Under the pieces are notes generated by a model. That model made no database searches, was not told where the DNA came from, and saw only the letters and a list, made by a program, of their open reading frames with translations. Positions 26,147 through 35,203 of a stretch of 64,000 nt of DNA are shown one piece after another. Origin of the DNA: DATADD01 sp046262355 (GTDB taxonomy: Bacteria > Actinomycetota > CADDZG01 > WHSQ01); NCBI GenBank assembly GCA_046262355.1, contig JBHEMX010000053.1:14861-78860 (forward strand), written 5' to 3'. Made by a program: the position numbers and the translations under genes. Positions within the stretch are counted from its first letter, which is position 1. The number at the start of each line of letters is the position of its first letter.

Positions 26147-27079
26147 TCAGCGCTCCTCGCGCGCATACGCGTTGCCGAGCGCGGCCGGCGCGGCGAGGCG
26201 GCGCCGGACCGTCTCACGCGAGATCAGGATCAACACCGCGAGCGTGAACAGATAGGGCATCATGTTGACGAAGAAGCTCGGGATGTCGACGCCGACGGCC
26301 TGAAGGCGGAACGCCAGCGCCTCGACGCAGCCGAAGAGGTATGCGCCGAGCGCGGCTCGCACCGGCGACCACGTGGCGAAGATCACGAGGGCTATGGCGA
26401 TCCAGCCCCGGCCCGCGGTCATGCTCGGCGTCCAGCTCGGCGCCTGCGCCAGCGACAGGTATGCGCCTGCCAGTCCCGCGAACCCTCCGCCGACCACGAC
26501 GGCCGCATAGCGCGTGAACGTTACCGAGATGCCCACAGCGTCGGCCGTCTCGGGTGACTCGCCGACGCTGCGCAGATGCAGCCCGGGCCTGGTGCGGAAC
26601 AGGAACCACCACGACGCTGCGACGAGGGCGTACGAGACGTAGACGAGGGGGTTCTGGTCGAACAGGATGGGCCCCATCACCGGTATGGACGACAGTCCGG
26701 GGAGCGCGACGCGCGTGAACGTCTCGACGGGAGCGACGCCCACGACCGGATCTCCGAGGTACCCTGAGAGGCCCGTGGCGAAGATGACCAGCGCGAGGCC
26801 GGTCACTACCTGGTTGCTCGCGAAGGTAACGACCATGACGGCATGGAGAAGTCCCAGCGCGGCACCGGCGGCCACGCCCGCGAGCGCTCCCGCCCAGGGG
26901 TTGCTCACCTGGTTGTTCACGAGGAAACCGGTGACCGCGCCCACGAGCATCATCCCCTCGACGCCGAGGTTGAGGACGCCGGCGCGCTCGCTGATGATCT
27001 CGCCGACCGCCGCGAGCAGCAGGGTCGTTCCCGCCGCCACCCCGGCGACGAAGATCGTGAGCACGAGATCGGCGTTCAT
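26147..27079 (-). CDS. nupQ: Nucleoside ABC importer permease (NupQ type)
   Basis: A 310-residue permease with about eight to nine hydrophobic segments and the family signature GEIISERAGVLNLGVEGMML near the N-terminus, seen in permeases that work with BMP-type binding proteins. It is the last gene of the nupQ-nupP-nupO-bmp operon reading bmp first. It overlaps nupP by ATGA (27076-27079). Import of nucleosides or purines is the known role of the family and fits the neighbouring catabolic genes. Confidence 0.88.
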   Translation of the reverse strand: MNADLVLTIFVAGVAAGTTLLLAAVGEIISERAGVLNLGVEGMMLVGAVTGFLVNNQVSNPWAGALAGVAAGAALGLLHAVMVVTFASNQVVTGLALVIFATGLSGYLGDPVVGVAPVETFTRVALPGLSSIPVMGPILFDQNPLVYVSYALVAASWWFLFRTRPGLHLRSVGESPETADAVGISVTFTRYAAVVVGGGFAGLAGAYLSLAQAPSWTPSMTAGRGWIAIALVIFATWSPVRAALGAYLFGCVEALAFRLQAVGVDIPSFFVNMMPYLFTLAVLILISRETVRRRLAAPAALGNAYAREER

Positions 27080-28227
27080 CCTGTCTCGATCGCCGAGGGT
27101 TCGGCCCGGGCCGCAGGCTCATGCCCGGCCGGCGTGGCTTGCGACGGCGGCGCGCCTCGCCACCGGACGCGGTACGCGACGAAGAGCTCGCCCGCTAGTG
27201 CGAAGAAGAGGATGACGCCCTGAAGCATCAGCACAATGTCCGACGGCAGGCCCACCGTCTGTAGCTCGAGCCCTCCCACGATCAAGGCTCCGAAGAGCAG
27301 CGCGACCACCACCACGACGAGCGGAGAGAAGCGCGCCAGGGTAGCGATGATGATGCCCGTGTATCCGAACCCCGGAGAGATGTCGGCCTGGATGCGGCCG
27401 ACGGTGCCACTCACCTCGACCATCCCGCCGATGCCGGCGAGAGCCCCCGACAGCAGCATCACGGCCACGATCGTGCGGCGGATCGAGAAGCCTGCATACT
27501 CGGCAGCGCGCGCGTTCTCTCCCATCACCTGCACCTTGTAGCCCCACGTCGTCCCACGGAGGACGAGCCAGATCACAACCGCGGCGAGCCCGGCGATGAA
27601 CGCTCCGGCGTGCACCGCCGTATCGCCGAGCAGCGGAAGGGTTGCGGCCTCGGAGAAGGGACGGCCCAAGGGAAAACCGAGGGATGCTGGGTCGCGCCAC
27701 ACGGTATGGACCATGTAATCGATCCAGAGGATCGCCACGTAGTTCAGGAGCAGCGTGGGGACGATCTCGTTGACGCCGAGAAACGCCCGCAGCGCTCCGG
27801 GCCCTGCTCCCCACAGCGCTCCTCCCGCCATGCCTCCGAGGACCATGAGCGGAAGCAGCACGGTCGCGGGGAGGTCGGGCCACGCGTATGCGACCGCCGT
27901 GGCGCCGAAGGCCCCGAGGTAAAATTGCCCCTCCGCGCCGATGTTCCACAGCCTCATCCGGAATGCGACGGCGACCGCAAGCCCGGTGAAGGTAAGTGGG
28001 ATCGCCGCCAGCAGTGTCTGCGCCATCCCGTAGGCGGTGCCGAAGGATCCCTTCCACATAGCGGAGTACACGGGAGCGACCGAGCGGCCGGTGAGCGTCA
28101 GGAAGACGGCCCCAACCGCGAACGCCGCAAGAACGGCCCCGATGCGCACGAGCACCCTCGCCGTACGGGATGGAACCAAGCGCTTCTCGAGTCGAGGCCG
28201 GTACGGCGGGGTGAGAGCTTCGCTCAC
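27076..28227 (-). CDS. nupP: Nucleoside ABC importer permease (NupP type)
   Basis: A 383-residue permease with many membrane spans. It has the branched-chain/BMP-type permease motif FRMRLWNIGAEGQFYLGAFG and GENARAAEYAGFSIRRTI, the cytoplasmic coupling helix. It pairs with the shorter NupQ-like permease to form the membrane channel. It overlaps the ATPase gene by 4 bp at 28224-28227. Confidence 0.88.
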   Translation of the reverse strand: MSEALTPPYRPRLEKRLVPSRTARVLVRIGAVLAAFAVGAVFLTLTGRSVAPVYSAMWKGSFGTAYGMAQTLLAAIPLTFTGLAVAVAFRMRLWNIGAEGQFYLGAFGATAVAYAWPDLPATVLLPLMVLGGMAGGALWGAGPGALRAFLGVNEIVPTLLLNYVAILWIDYMVHTVWRDPASLGFPLGRPFSEAATLPLLGDTAVHAGAFIAGLAAVVIWLVLRGTTWGYKVQVMGENARAAEYAGFSIRRTIVAVMLLSGALAGIGGMVEVSGTVGRIQADISPGFGYTGIIIATLARFSPLVVVVVALLFGALIVGGLELQTVGLPSDIVLMLQGVILFFALAGELFVAYRVRWRGAPPSQATPAGHEPAARAEPSAIETG

Positions 28228-29765
28228 GCGGTCGTCTCGGCGGGCACAGAGGTCCCCGCCATCATCAGACCGAGCCTTTCCCGAGCGTCGTCGCTCGGCT
28301 TGGCGCGGGCCTCGACGATCCCCATGATCCGCCCCTCGTACATCACGGCGATGCGATCGGACAGCGCCAGCAGCTCGTCGAGGTCTTCGCTCACGAGGAA
28401 GATGCCGACCCCCTTGCTGCGTTGCTCGAGGAGGATCTTGTGGATCGCCTCCGTTGCTCCGACGTCCAATCCCGCGGTGGGCTGGGCCGCGATCAGCACG
28501 CGCGGCCCGGACGACAGCTCACGTCCCAGCAGCAGCTTCTGGATGTTGCCCCCGCTCATGAGGCTGACCGGCGCGTCGAGGTCTGAAGTCTTCACGTCGA
28601 AGTCCTCCACCAGGCGCCGCGTGACGCTCGCGGCGGCCCTCGTGTTGAGCAGCGGCCCTCGGGCGAAGACCCCACCTGCGACCTTCTTCAGGATCACGTT
28701 CGCCGTGCAGTCCATCGACCCAACGATCCCCGTCCCGAGGCGGTCCTCTGGTATGTAGGCGAGCCCCGCCCGGATCCGCGCCGCGATCGAGCTTCCGGTG
28801 ATGTCCTCGCCGCCCATCTCGATGCTTCCGCCGCCGGTCGGACGGATGCCCGCGATGGCCTCCGACAGCTCTCGCTGCCCGTTGCCGGCGACCCCTGCGA
28901 TCCCGAGGATCTCTCCTCTCCTCAACTCGAGGTCCACCCTCTGCAGCGCGGGCAGCCCCAGATCGCTCAGCGCCTCGAGCTCGGCGACGCGCAAACATGG
29001 TGCGCGGTCGAGCGGGGCGTCGTCGTCCGCACGCGCGACGCGAAAGACGACATCGCGGCCGACCATGAGCTTCGCGAGCGACTGCTTCGTCGCATCCGAG
29101 CGCGCGATCGTCGCCACCCGTTGGCCCCCTCGCAGCACCGAGATGTCGTCCGAGACGGCCATGACCTCGTCGAGCTTGTGGCTGATGAACACGATCGCTC
29201 GGCCCTCTGCCGCCATCCTGCGCAGCGTCTCGAAGAGCCTGTCCGCCTCCTGGGGCGTCAGCACCGCGGTCGGCTCGTCGAGGATCAGGACACGTGCGTC
29301 GCGGAAGAGGGCCTTGAGGATCTCGACCCGCTGCTGCTCTCCGACCGATAGCTGCCAGATCCGTGTCGAGGGATCGACCTGCATCCCATAGTCCGCCGCG
29401 AGCTGTGCGACCCTGCGCTCCACCTCTCCGTGCGAGAGACGGAAGGACCCGCCGGCGCCGAGCAGCACGTTCTCGGCGACGGTGAACGGCGCCACGAGGC
29501 GGAAGTGCTGATGGACCATGCCGACGCCCGCGTCGATGGCATGGCGAGGGGACCTGAACGTGACTGCGCGGCCGTCGATGAGCACGCGCCCCTCGTCGGG
29601 CCGGTAGATCCCGGCCAGGACACTCATGAGAGTCGTCTTGCCGGCCCCGTTCTCGCCCAGGAGGGAGTGGACCCTCCCGGCTTCGATCACGAGATCCGCG
29701 TGGTCGTTGGCGACGATCCCCGGGAATCGCTTGACGATCCCCTGGAGCTCGACGAGGGCCGTCAC
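28224..29765 (-). CDS. nupO: Nucleoside ABC importer ATPase with two NBDs (NupO type)
   Basis: A 513-residue protein with two ATP-binding domains, as in RbsA/NupO. The N-terminal half has Walker A GENGAGKTT, signature LSVGEQQRVEI and Walker B VLILDEPTAVL. The C-terminal half has the degenerate GVAGNGQRELS, LMSGGNIQKL and VLIAAQPTAGLD, consistent with one non-hydrolysing site. The motif YIPEDRLGTGI is typical of this group. GTG 29765 overlaps the bmp stop (GTGA). Confidence 0.9.
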   Translation of the reverse strand: MTALVELQGIVKRFPGIVANDHADLVIEAGRVHSLLGENGAGKTTLMSVLAGIYRPDEGRVLIDGRAVTFRSPRHAIDAGVGMVHQHFRLVAPFTVAENVLLGAGGSFRLSHGEVERRVAQLAADYGMQVDPSTRIWQLSVGEQQRVEILKALFRDARVLILDEPTAVLTPQEADRLFETLRRMAAEGRAIVFISHKLDEVMAVSDDISVLRGGQRVATIARSDATKQSLAKLMVGRDVVFRVARADDDAPLDRAPCLRVAELEALSDLGLPALQRVDLELRRGEILGIAGVAGNGQRELSEAIAGIRPTGGGSIEMGGEDITGSSIAARIRAGLAYIPEDRLGTGIVGSMDCTANVILKKVAGGVFARGPLLNTRAAASVTRRLVEDFDVKTSDLDAPVSLMSGGNIQKLLLGRELSSGPRVLIAAQPTAGLDVGATEAIHKILLEQRSKGVGIFLVSEDLDELLALSDRIAVMYEGRIMGIVEARAKPSDDARERLGLMMAGTSVPAETTA

Positions 29766-30886
29766 TGAGCCGGCCGCTCCCCCTCCATCCCCGCGACCCA
29801 CCAGTTCATGTTCAGGAGCTCCTCGAGCGACGGCGATTGCCCCTCGGCAACGGCGACGTTGCCGTCTTGATCCTCGATCGGACCCTGGAAGGGCTCGAAG
29901 TCGCCGTCGACCATCTCTTTTCGCCTCGCGGCGATCATCTCCTTGGTCTCCTGGGTCACGGAGGGACCGTAGGGGGCGAGGCCGACGATGCCGTCGCCGA
30001 TGTGTCCGTAGTAACTTTGTGACTCCCAGGTCCCGTCGAGCACGGCGCCCACGCGGTCGATGTAGTACCCGCTCCAGTCCCACACCGGCGCCGTTACCCA
30101 CGCCTGGGGTGCGAACTCGGAGGCGTCGGAGTTGTATCCGACCCACCGGGCGCCGGCCGCCTCGGCAACCTGTCCGGTGGCCGGGCTGTCGACGTCCTGG
30201 CTGAGCAGGTCGCTGCCGGCGTCGATGAGGCTCTCCGCCGCGGACTTCTCCTTCTGTGGATCGAACCACGAGCTCGTGAAGATGACCTTCATGCGCGCAT
30301 CGGGATTGATCTCCTGGGCGCCGAGAAGGAAGGCATTGGTCAGGCGCACGACCTCAGGGATCGGAAACGCAAGGACGCTGCCCATGTAGTCCTTCTCGGA
30401 CGCCTCCGCCGCGGCCATGCCGGCGAGATACTTCGCTTCCTCCATCGCGCCGAAGTAGGTCGCCATGTTCTCGGCGGTCTTGAACCCCGAGCAGTGCTCG
30501 AACTTCACGTCCGGGTACTTCTCGGCTACGGTCAGTGTCGGATCCATGAAGCCGAAGGAGGTGGTGAAGATGATGTCGAAGTCCTTGCGGGCGAAGCTCT
30601 CGATCGCTCGCTCGGCCGCGGCCGGCTCCTCGGGAACGTTTTCCACGAACGCGGTCTCGACCTGGTCGCCGAACTCCTCTTCGACCGCCAGGCGTCCCTG
30701 GTCGTGAGCCGTGGTCCAACCTCCGTCGTTGCGAGGCCCGACGTAGACCCACGCGGCCTTGACGACGTCGTCGCCCCCGCCTGTCCCACCTTCATCGCCC
30801 GAGCCCTCTTGCGAGCCCGTCCCGCAGGCTGCCGCCGCGAGCGCGACAACGGCCGTTGCGGCGGTGAGCTTCAGCCACCTCTTCAT
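29762..30886 (-). CDS. bmpA: BMP-family nucleoside-binding lipoprotein
   Basis: A 374-residue lipoprotein with signal peptide and lipobox LAAAACG (Cys about residue 21), a Gly/Ser linker and a BMP/PnrA-type periplasmic-binding fold: VYVGPRNDGGWTTAHDQG, IIFTTSFGFMD, GSVLAFPIPEVVRL and VGYNSDASEFAP. It captures nucleosides outside the membrane for the NupOPQ ABC proteins encoded next. ATG 30886 follows GGGGGG. A consensus-like promoter lies about 150 bases upstream, leaving a long leader. Confidence 0.9.
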   Translation of the reverse strand: MKRWLKLTAATAVVALAAAACGTGSQEGSGDEGGTGGGDDVVKAAWVYVGPRNDGGWTTAHDQGRLAVEEEFGDQVETAFVENVPEEPAAAERAIESFARKDFDIIFTTSFGFMDPTLTVAEKYPDVKFEHCSGFKTAENMATYFGAMEEAKYLAGMAAAEASEKDYMGSVLAFPIPEVVRLTNAFLLGAQEINPDARMKVIFTSSWFDPQKEKSAAESLIDAGSDLLSQDVDSPATGQVAEAAGARWVGYNSDASEFAPQAWVTAPVWDWSGYYIDRVGAVLDGTWESQSYYGHIGDGIVGLAPYGPSVTQETKEMIAARRKEMVDGDFEPFQGPIEDQDGNVAVAEGQSPSLEELLNMNWWVAGMEGERPAQ

Positions 30887-31044
30887 GCGTCCCCCCGGTT
30901 AGAAGCCGACGTCCCGATGTGGAGTCACCTCGGCCACGGGACCCAACGACTCCCGGACCCGATACCTGCGCGCGTGCAGGCCGTGGGGTGAGGGGAAGCC
31001 GGGTCGCCGTCGAACGACGTCGCATGAGGACGCTCCACCGCGAG

Positions 31045-31073
31045 ATTGTATGTCTGCCTCCGCGGCTGTTCAA
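31045..31073 (-). promoter_or_regulatory. Promoter for the bmp-nupOPQ operon
   Basis: On the minus strand TTGAAC (31073-31068) and TACAAT (31050-31045) are separated by 17 bases, close to sigma70 consensus. The bases TGTTGA around the -35 match one half of the island operator, but the other half is absent. Transcription would begin near 31038, giving a leader of about 150 nt before bmp. Confidence 0.65.
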
Positions 31074-31103
31074 CAAAGTCGCCGAAAGGGTCGGCCGCCC
31101 CGG

Positions 31104-33563
31104 CTAGTGCTCCTGCGGGGCCGCGTCCTTCTCGCTCGCGGCTCCGATCGCCTCGAAGGTGTGGCCGTCGAGCTTCGGCAGCCCGACCGACACGCGTGCA
31201 TGCGACTTGTGGGCCGCTATGACCTCGTCATGGTACTCCTCCGCGAGGCTGCGGAACTCGGGGGTGTGGTAGGGGCGTCCGTCGATCAACGGACCCCGGC
31301 GCCCCTCGATGATCGCTTCCACATCCTCTCCGGTCACGGTCTTGTTGGCCTCCAAGGCATGCGCTACCGCGAGGATCTCCAGCCTGTTGTCCGTCAGCAG
31401 GTGCTGCGACCGCTGCAGCAGCTCCTCGAGGTTTTCCTCGATGCGCTCCCCGAGGTCTCCGCGCAGCAGCTCGGCGTCCTTGTCGTCCTTGCCGGGACGC
31501 CCCCCACCGCCCACTCCCACCTTGTGAGTCACTCCGTGCGAGGCGATGGTCGAGCCCATGCCCCAGTACCCCTCCATCATCGTGGCGATCTGCGTCGCCC
31601 CCTCCAGGTCTCCCGAGACGCCCGAGGAGTTGTCCCCGTCGAAGAACATGCGTTCGCCCGCAAGCGACGCGAGGAAGACCATGATGTCGGCCTCGTACTC
31701 GGTACGCCATCTCGTGAACTGGTCCTCGGGCGGGATCGATGCGACCATGCCGAGGTAGTTCCCGCCCTTCTCGATCGTTGCGATGTCGATCGTGAGGTGC
31801 TGGCGTATGCGATGCGCCGCAACCGCGTGGCACGCCTCGTGGACGGCAACCGCGTGTCGCTCGCGCTCGATGTATTCGACGTCCTCGGGCGGCCCGAGAT
31901 CCTTCAGCTGTTTGGCCTTGACGACATCGCGCCAGGTGATGACCTCGCGCCCGTCGCGGATCGCGTTGATGAGCGCTTCGTTGACGAGGTCTTTGATGCT
32001 CGCACCTGTGGCGTAGGGCGTGATCGTGGCCAGCTTGTCGATCTCCTCCCGACTGAGCCCGTGCTCGACCTTGTCGAGATAGCCCTCGTAGGTGCGGATG
32101 CGCCCGGCCTTCGAGGGATAGCCGACCTTGTAGATGCGGTCGAGGCGACCGGGACGCAAGAGCGCCTCATCGAGAGCCTGCGGCATGTTCGTTGCCATCA
32201 TGACGAAGATGCGGAATCTCGGCGGCGGCTTCGGTCGCATGCCCAAAGCCCGTCTCACGACACGGTTGAAGAATCCGCGCGGCTTCTTCAGTCCCGAGAG
32301 CTCCGTGAGCAAGGCCTGCAGCGTCCCCATCCCGCCTCCACCCATGCCGCCCATGAGGATGTGCTCGCGCGCCGGTCCGCGCCGCTCGCCTTCGCTGCTC
32401 GCTTTCAAGCTGCCGTGCAAGAGCATGGAGACGGCGCTGTCCGAGACGAACCCGAGCCCGTTGCAGGAGGGCCTCGCGGACCACAGCTCCGTGCTCGAGT
32501 AGCGCGGTTCCCCGCCCCAGTTCCCCGGTGCAAGCTGGCCACGGTTGCCGAGTGAGTCGGCTTCATCGAAGAAGACGATCACGCCTCCGTAGCGCACGGC
32601 GAGCTTGCGGAGCTTCCGGAACAGACCCTTGACCTTGAGGATCCCGATCCCCATGAACATGTTGATGAAAGCGCCCGGATCGACGAACACGAAAGGCTTG
32701 CCCGTTTCGCCGGCGACGGCCTCCGCCATCAGGGTCTTGCCCGTTCCCGGTGGCCCCCACAGCAGAACTCCGCCCGGCACGTAGCCGCCGCGGCGCTCGA
32801 TCGACTCGGGATCCTCGAGGAAGAGCATGTTCTCCTGGATCTTCTCGAGCACCTTGTCTTGCCCCCAGACGTCTCTGAAGCGCGTCTTGATGTCGTCGGG
32901 GAAATAGACGTCGGTACCGCCCCGCGACAGGAAATAGAAGATGCCGAAGATCTGGATGACTCCGAAGAGCAAACCGAAAGCGAGTTGGAGGATGAACGGC
33001 GCGGCCCGGAAGAAGATAACCGGGAGCTGGACGAGGGCCAGGGCAGGAGGAAGTTCGAACAGCTTCGCGACCAACAGGTCGAGGATCACGAGCACGAACG
33101 ACCATCTGAGGACGCGTCCGATGCGGAATCGATTCCAGTCGTTGAGCCGCGCTTTACCTCGCTCGAGGCCCCCGAAGACCCGGATCGTCCAGAACTGGTG
33201 ATAGCGAGCCCAGTGCTCGCTTATGAAGTAATGGACCTGACGAAGCAGCTCGAGTGCCGCCAGAACGAGCAACCATCCATTGGTCCGTGAGTTCAGGATG
33301 AGTGCGTCGCGCCAGGTTAGAATCGGGTTGCCGGCGACCGACCCCCACACCAGCACGCCCCATGCCCCCAGCAGGAGCAGCAGGATCTTGATCCTGTCCC
33401 AGAACGCGAGTGGTTTACGGGTGCGGCGATCCTCGTCTCGCTCGCGACCTCTGTACGAGGGCGGGGGCGTTGGGCCGGAATCGTGGCTCGGCCATGCCGG
33501 CCCCGACCCCCCCTCGCCGTTGGAGCTCATCGCGCCGGCCCGAAGCTCTTCCTCGGAGCCCAC
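31104..33563 (-). CDS. FtsH-like membrane AAA+ zinc protease with insertion
   Basis: An 819-residue AAA+ protein. A disordered Ser/Pro/Arg-rich head (to about 50) is followed by several hydrophobic segments (about 58-78, 95-110, 150-170 and 185-212), then Walker A GPPGTGKT (about 270), Walker B VIVFFDEAD (about 328), ATNMPQALDEALLRPGR (second region of homology) and the zinc motif HEACH (about 575). This order is that of FtsH. It is longer than the usual 600-650 residues: extra N-terminal membrane spans and about 60-90 added residues with Gly/Met runs between Walker B and sensor 1. GTG 33563 follows AGAGGGGCGG. It probably degrades membrane or damaged proteins; it is unlikely to be the sole FtsH. 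Confidence 0.82.
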   Translation of the reverse strand: MGSEEELRAGAMSSNGEGGSGPAWPSHDSGPTPPPSYRGRERDEDRRTRKPLAFWDRIKILLLLLGAWGVLVWGSVAGNPILTWRDALILNSRTNGWLLVLAALELLRQVHYFISEHWARYHQFWTIRVFGGLERGKARLNDWNRFRIGRVLRWSFVLVILDLLVAKLFELPPALALVQLPVIFFRAAPFILQLAFGLLFGVIQIFGIFYFLSRGGTDVYFPDDIKTRFRDVWGQDKVLEKIQENMLFLEDPESIERRGGYVPGGVLLWGPPGTGKTLMAEAVAGETGKPFVFVDPGAFINMFMGIGILKVKGLFRKLRKLAVRYGGVIVFFDEADSLGNRGQLAPGNWGGEPRYSSTELWSARPSCNGLGFVSDSAVSMLLHGSLKASSEGERRGPAREHILMGGMGGGGMGTLQALLTELSGLKKPRGFFNRVVRRALGMRPKPPPRFRIFVMMATNMPQALDEALLRPGRLDRIYKVGYPSKAGRIRTYEGYLDKVEHGLSREEIDKLATITPYATGASIKDLVNEALINAIRDGREVITWRDVVKAKQLKDLGPPEDVEYIERERHAVAVHEACHAVAAHRIRQHLTIDIATIEKGGNYLGMVASIPPEDQFTRWRTEYEADIMVFLASLAGERMFFDGDNSSGVSGDLEGATQIATMMEGYWGMGSTIASHGVTHKVGVGGGGRPGKDDKDAELLRGDLGERIEENLEELLQRSQHLLTDNRLEILAVAHALEANKTVTGEDVEAIIEGRRGPLIDGRPYHTPEFRSLAEEYHDEVIAAHKSHARVSVGLPKLDGHTFEAIGAASEKDAAPQEH

Positions 33564-33794
33564 ATCCGCCCCTCTTTCATCACGCGATTATGACGCGCTT
33601 CGTGCCGCCCGGTTTCCGGCTCTGGCCCGCACGGAGTTGGCGCAGGAAATCCGGAGCTTTCTCTCAAAGGGTACGATCGTTACGGAGAAAACTGGAAAGA
33701 ACAGGCTCTTGCCTCTAGAATCTGGCGCTCTACACCTCTACCATTTCGCTTTGTGGCAAAGATGGCTCTGTGGACGCTTTAGGGGGACGGAACG

Positions 33795-34661
33795 ATGCCG
33801 CTTACGCCTGAGGAGATAAAGGGTCAGAGATTCCCCGTCAACCTTCGTGGTTACGAGAAGGAACACGTCGATGAGTTCCTCGCCCGCGTAGCCGGGGACT
33901 ACGAGGCCGCGATCGCGGCCATCGCATCGGCCGCGGATCCCTATGGGTCTCTGGGCAACGAGGTCAGCAGCGTCCTGAGGACGGCCAAGGAGTCGGCCGA
34001 GAGGCTGCGGCGAGAGACCGAGGATGAGGTCAAGTCGCTGCGTTACAGGGCGACCGAAGAGGTAAGCGAGATCCAACGCCAGGCGTCCGAGGAGGCCGCG
34101 GGCACACTCGAGCAGGCGCGCGAGAAGGCCGTGCGTCTGACCCACGAGGCCGAGCGCCACTTGCGCGAGGCCAACGATGAGGCCCAGTCCCTCAAGCAGC
34201 GCACCTCGGATGAGGCGGTGGAGATCCGCAGGCAGGCCGCCGAGGAAGCGGCAACGACGCTTGATGCGGCGACCGACCGAGCCGAGCGCCTCATGCAGGA
34301 GGCCCAGCGCCGCTCCCGCGAGCTGCACGAGAGCACCGAGCGCCAGTGCGACGACATGCTCAAAGGCGCAACGGTGCGCAACGAGCAGCTCCTGGCGCAC
34401 GAGCGAGAGCTGCACGAGCGTGTTGATGCCGTCGACCAGGCCCTCAGTCGCCTGCGCGCCGAGCTGCGCTCGGGCGAGTCGCTCGGTAGCAAGAGCATCG
34501 CCACCGAAGCCTCACCTGTGGTCGCCGACCGGCTCCGGGCCCTCGAACCTGGGCTGGACCAGGTCGCCAGCGCTCTGGTCGACAACGAGCGGCCGGAAGA
34601 CGTGCTCTCGGTCCAGGAAGTGAGCGACCGTGAGAAGGCTCCCTCGGCCCGGGCCGAGTAA
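33795..34661 (+). CDS. DivIVA-domain coiled-coil protein
   Basis: A 288-residue protein. Residues 1-35 form a DivIVA domain start (LTPEEIKGQRFPVNLRGYEKEHVDEFL). Residues 50-230 are a long coiled coil with Arg/Glu/Ala heptads and several repeats of the form EEAxxxLxxAxExAxRL. DivIVA/Wag31 proteins sit at curved membrane and organise polar growth or division in actinomycetes. The tail after 235 lacks a clear domain. ATG 33795 follows AGGGGACGG. It is divergent from the FtsH-like gene and followed by a strong terminator palindrome. Confidence 0.85.
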   Translation: MPLTPEEIKGQRFPVNLRGYEKEHVDEFLARVAGDYEAAIAAIASAADPYGSLGNEVSSVLRTAKESAERLRRETEDEVKSLRYRATEEVSEIQRQASEEAAGTLEQAREKAVRLTHEAERHLREANDEAQSLKQRTSDEAVEIRRQAAEEAATTLDAATDRAERLMQEAQRRSRELHESTERQCDDMLKGATVRNEQLLAHERELHERVDAVDQALSRLRAELRSGESLGSKSIATEASPVVADRLRALEPGLDQVASALVDNERPEDVLSVQEVSDREKAPSARAE

Positions 34662-34691
34662 GCTCCATCAGAGCGGCTCGACCGGATAGCC

Positions 34692-34719
34692 ACGGCGCGC
34701 CCCGGCCGGGGCGCGCCGT
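34692..34719. terminator. Perfect GC-rich terminator palindrome
   Basis: ACGGCGCGCCCC and GGGGCGCGCCGT form a perfect 12-bp stem around GGCC, 31 bases after the DivIVA-protein stop, followed by TGT. It contains AscI-like GGCGCGCC steps. Very strong stem with a minimal T-tract, suited to a GC-rich host. Confidence 0.72.
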
Positions 34720-34762
34720 TGTATCCTCTGGTCTCGAACGCCGCCCCGAAGGAATGCTCATC

Positions 34763-35107
34763 GTGAGTCCCGGCTTGGAGTTAGACGTTCTGAGGGCGGA
34801 CGCGCAGGCGGTCGTGAATGTGCGCGGCGACATCGACATCTCGACCGCGCGCGCGCTGCGAGAGAAGCTCGTGACCCTCGTGTCGGAGGGGGTGCGAGAC
34901 CTCGTCCTCAACCTCGAGGGCACTACCTACATCGATGCGGCGGGCGTGGACGTCCTCGTGCGAGCCCTCAAGCTGCTGAGCGCCCACGAAGGAGAGCTGG
35001 CGGTCGTGTGCCCGCACGAGCACCTGCTCAAGGTCTTCGACGTCTCCGCACTCACCGAGGCCTTGCACATCTATCCCTCGGTCGCGCAAGCCACGGCGCG
35101 CCCCTGA
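34763..35107 (+). CDS. STAS-domain anti-sigma factor antagonist
   Basis: A 114-residue STAS domain of SpoIIAA/RsbV type: VVNVRGDIDISTARALREKL, then VLNLEGTTYIDAAGVDVLVR, where the Asp-Ala-Ala-Gly motif stands in place of the usual Asp-Ser-Ala/Gly-Gly. The phosphorylatable serine of canonical antagonists therefore appears to be alanine, so regulation by phosphorylation may be lost. GTG 34763 has AAGGA at 9 bases; ATG 34754 is too close to it. It follows the terminator and precedes an amino-acid transporter operon. Confidence 0.78.
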   Translation: MSPGLELDVLRADAQAVVNVRGDIDISTARALREKLVTLVSEGVRDLVLNLEGTTYIDAAGVDVLVRALKLLSAHEGELAVVCPHEHLLKVFDVSALTEALHIYPSVAQATARP

Positions 35108-35203
35108 CCGGCGCAAGATCGTGCCCGTACCCCTAGACTAGAGGGACACGACAGCATCGCCGGGAGCGGTGGAGCCCGGCGAAGACCTCAGGGAGACAAC
35201 TTC

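Noticed and set aside
30887..31040. Classical purine riboswitch before bmp
   Set aside because: The conserved three-way-junction bases and kissing loops were not found; only generic dyads are present.
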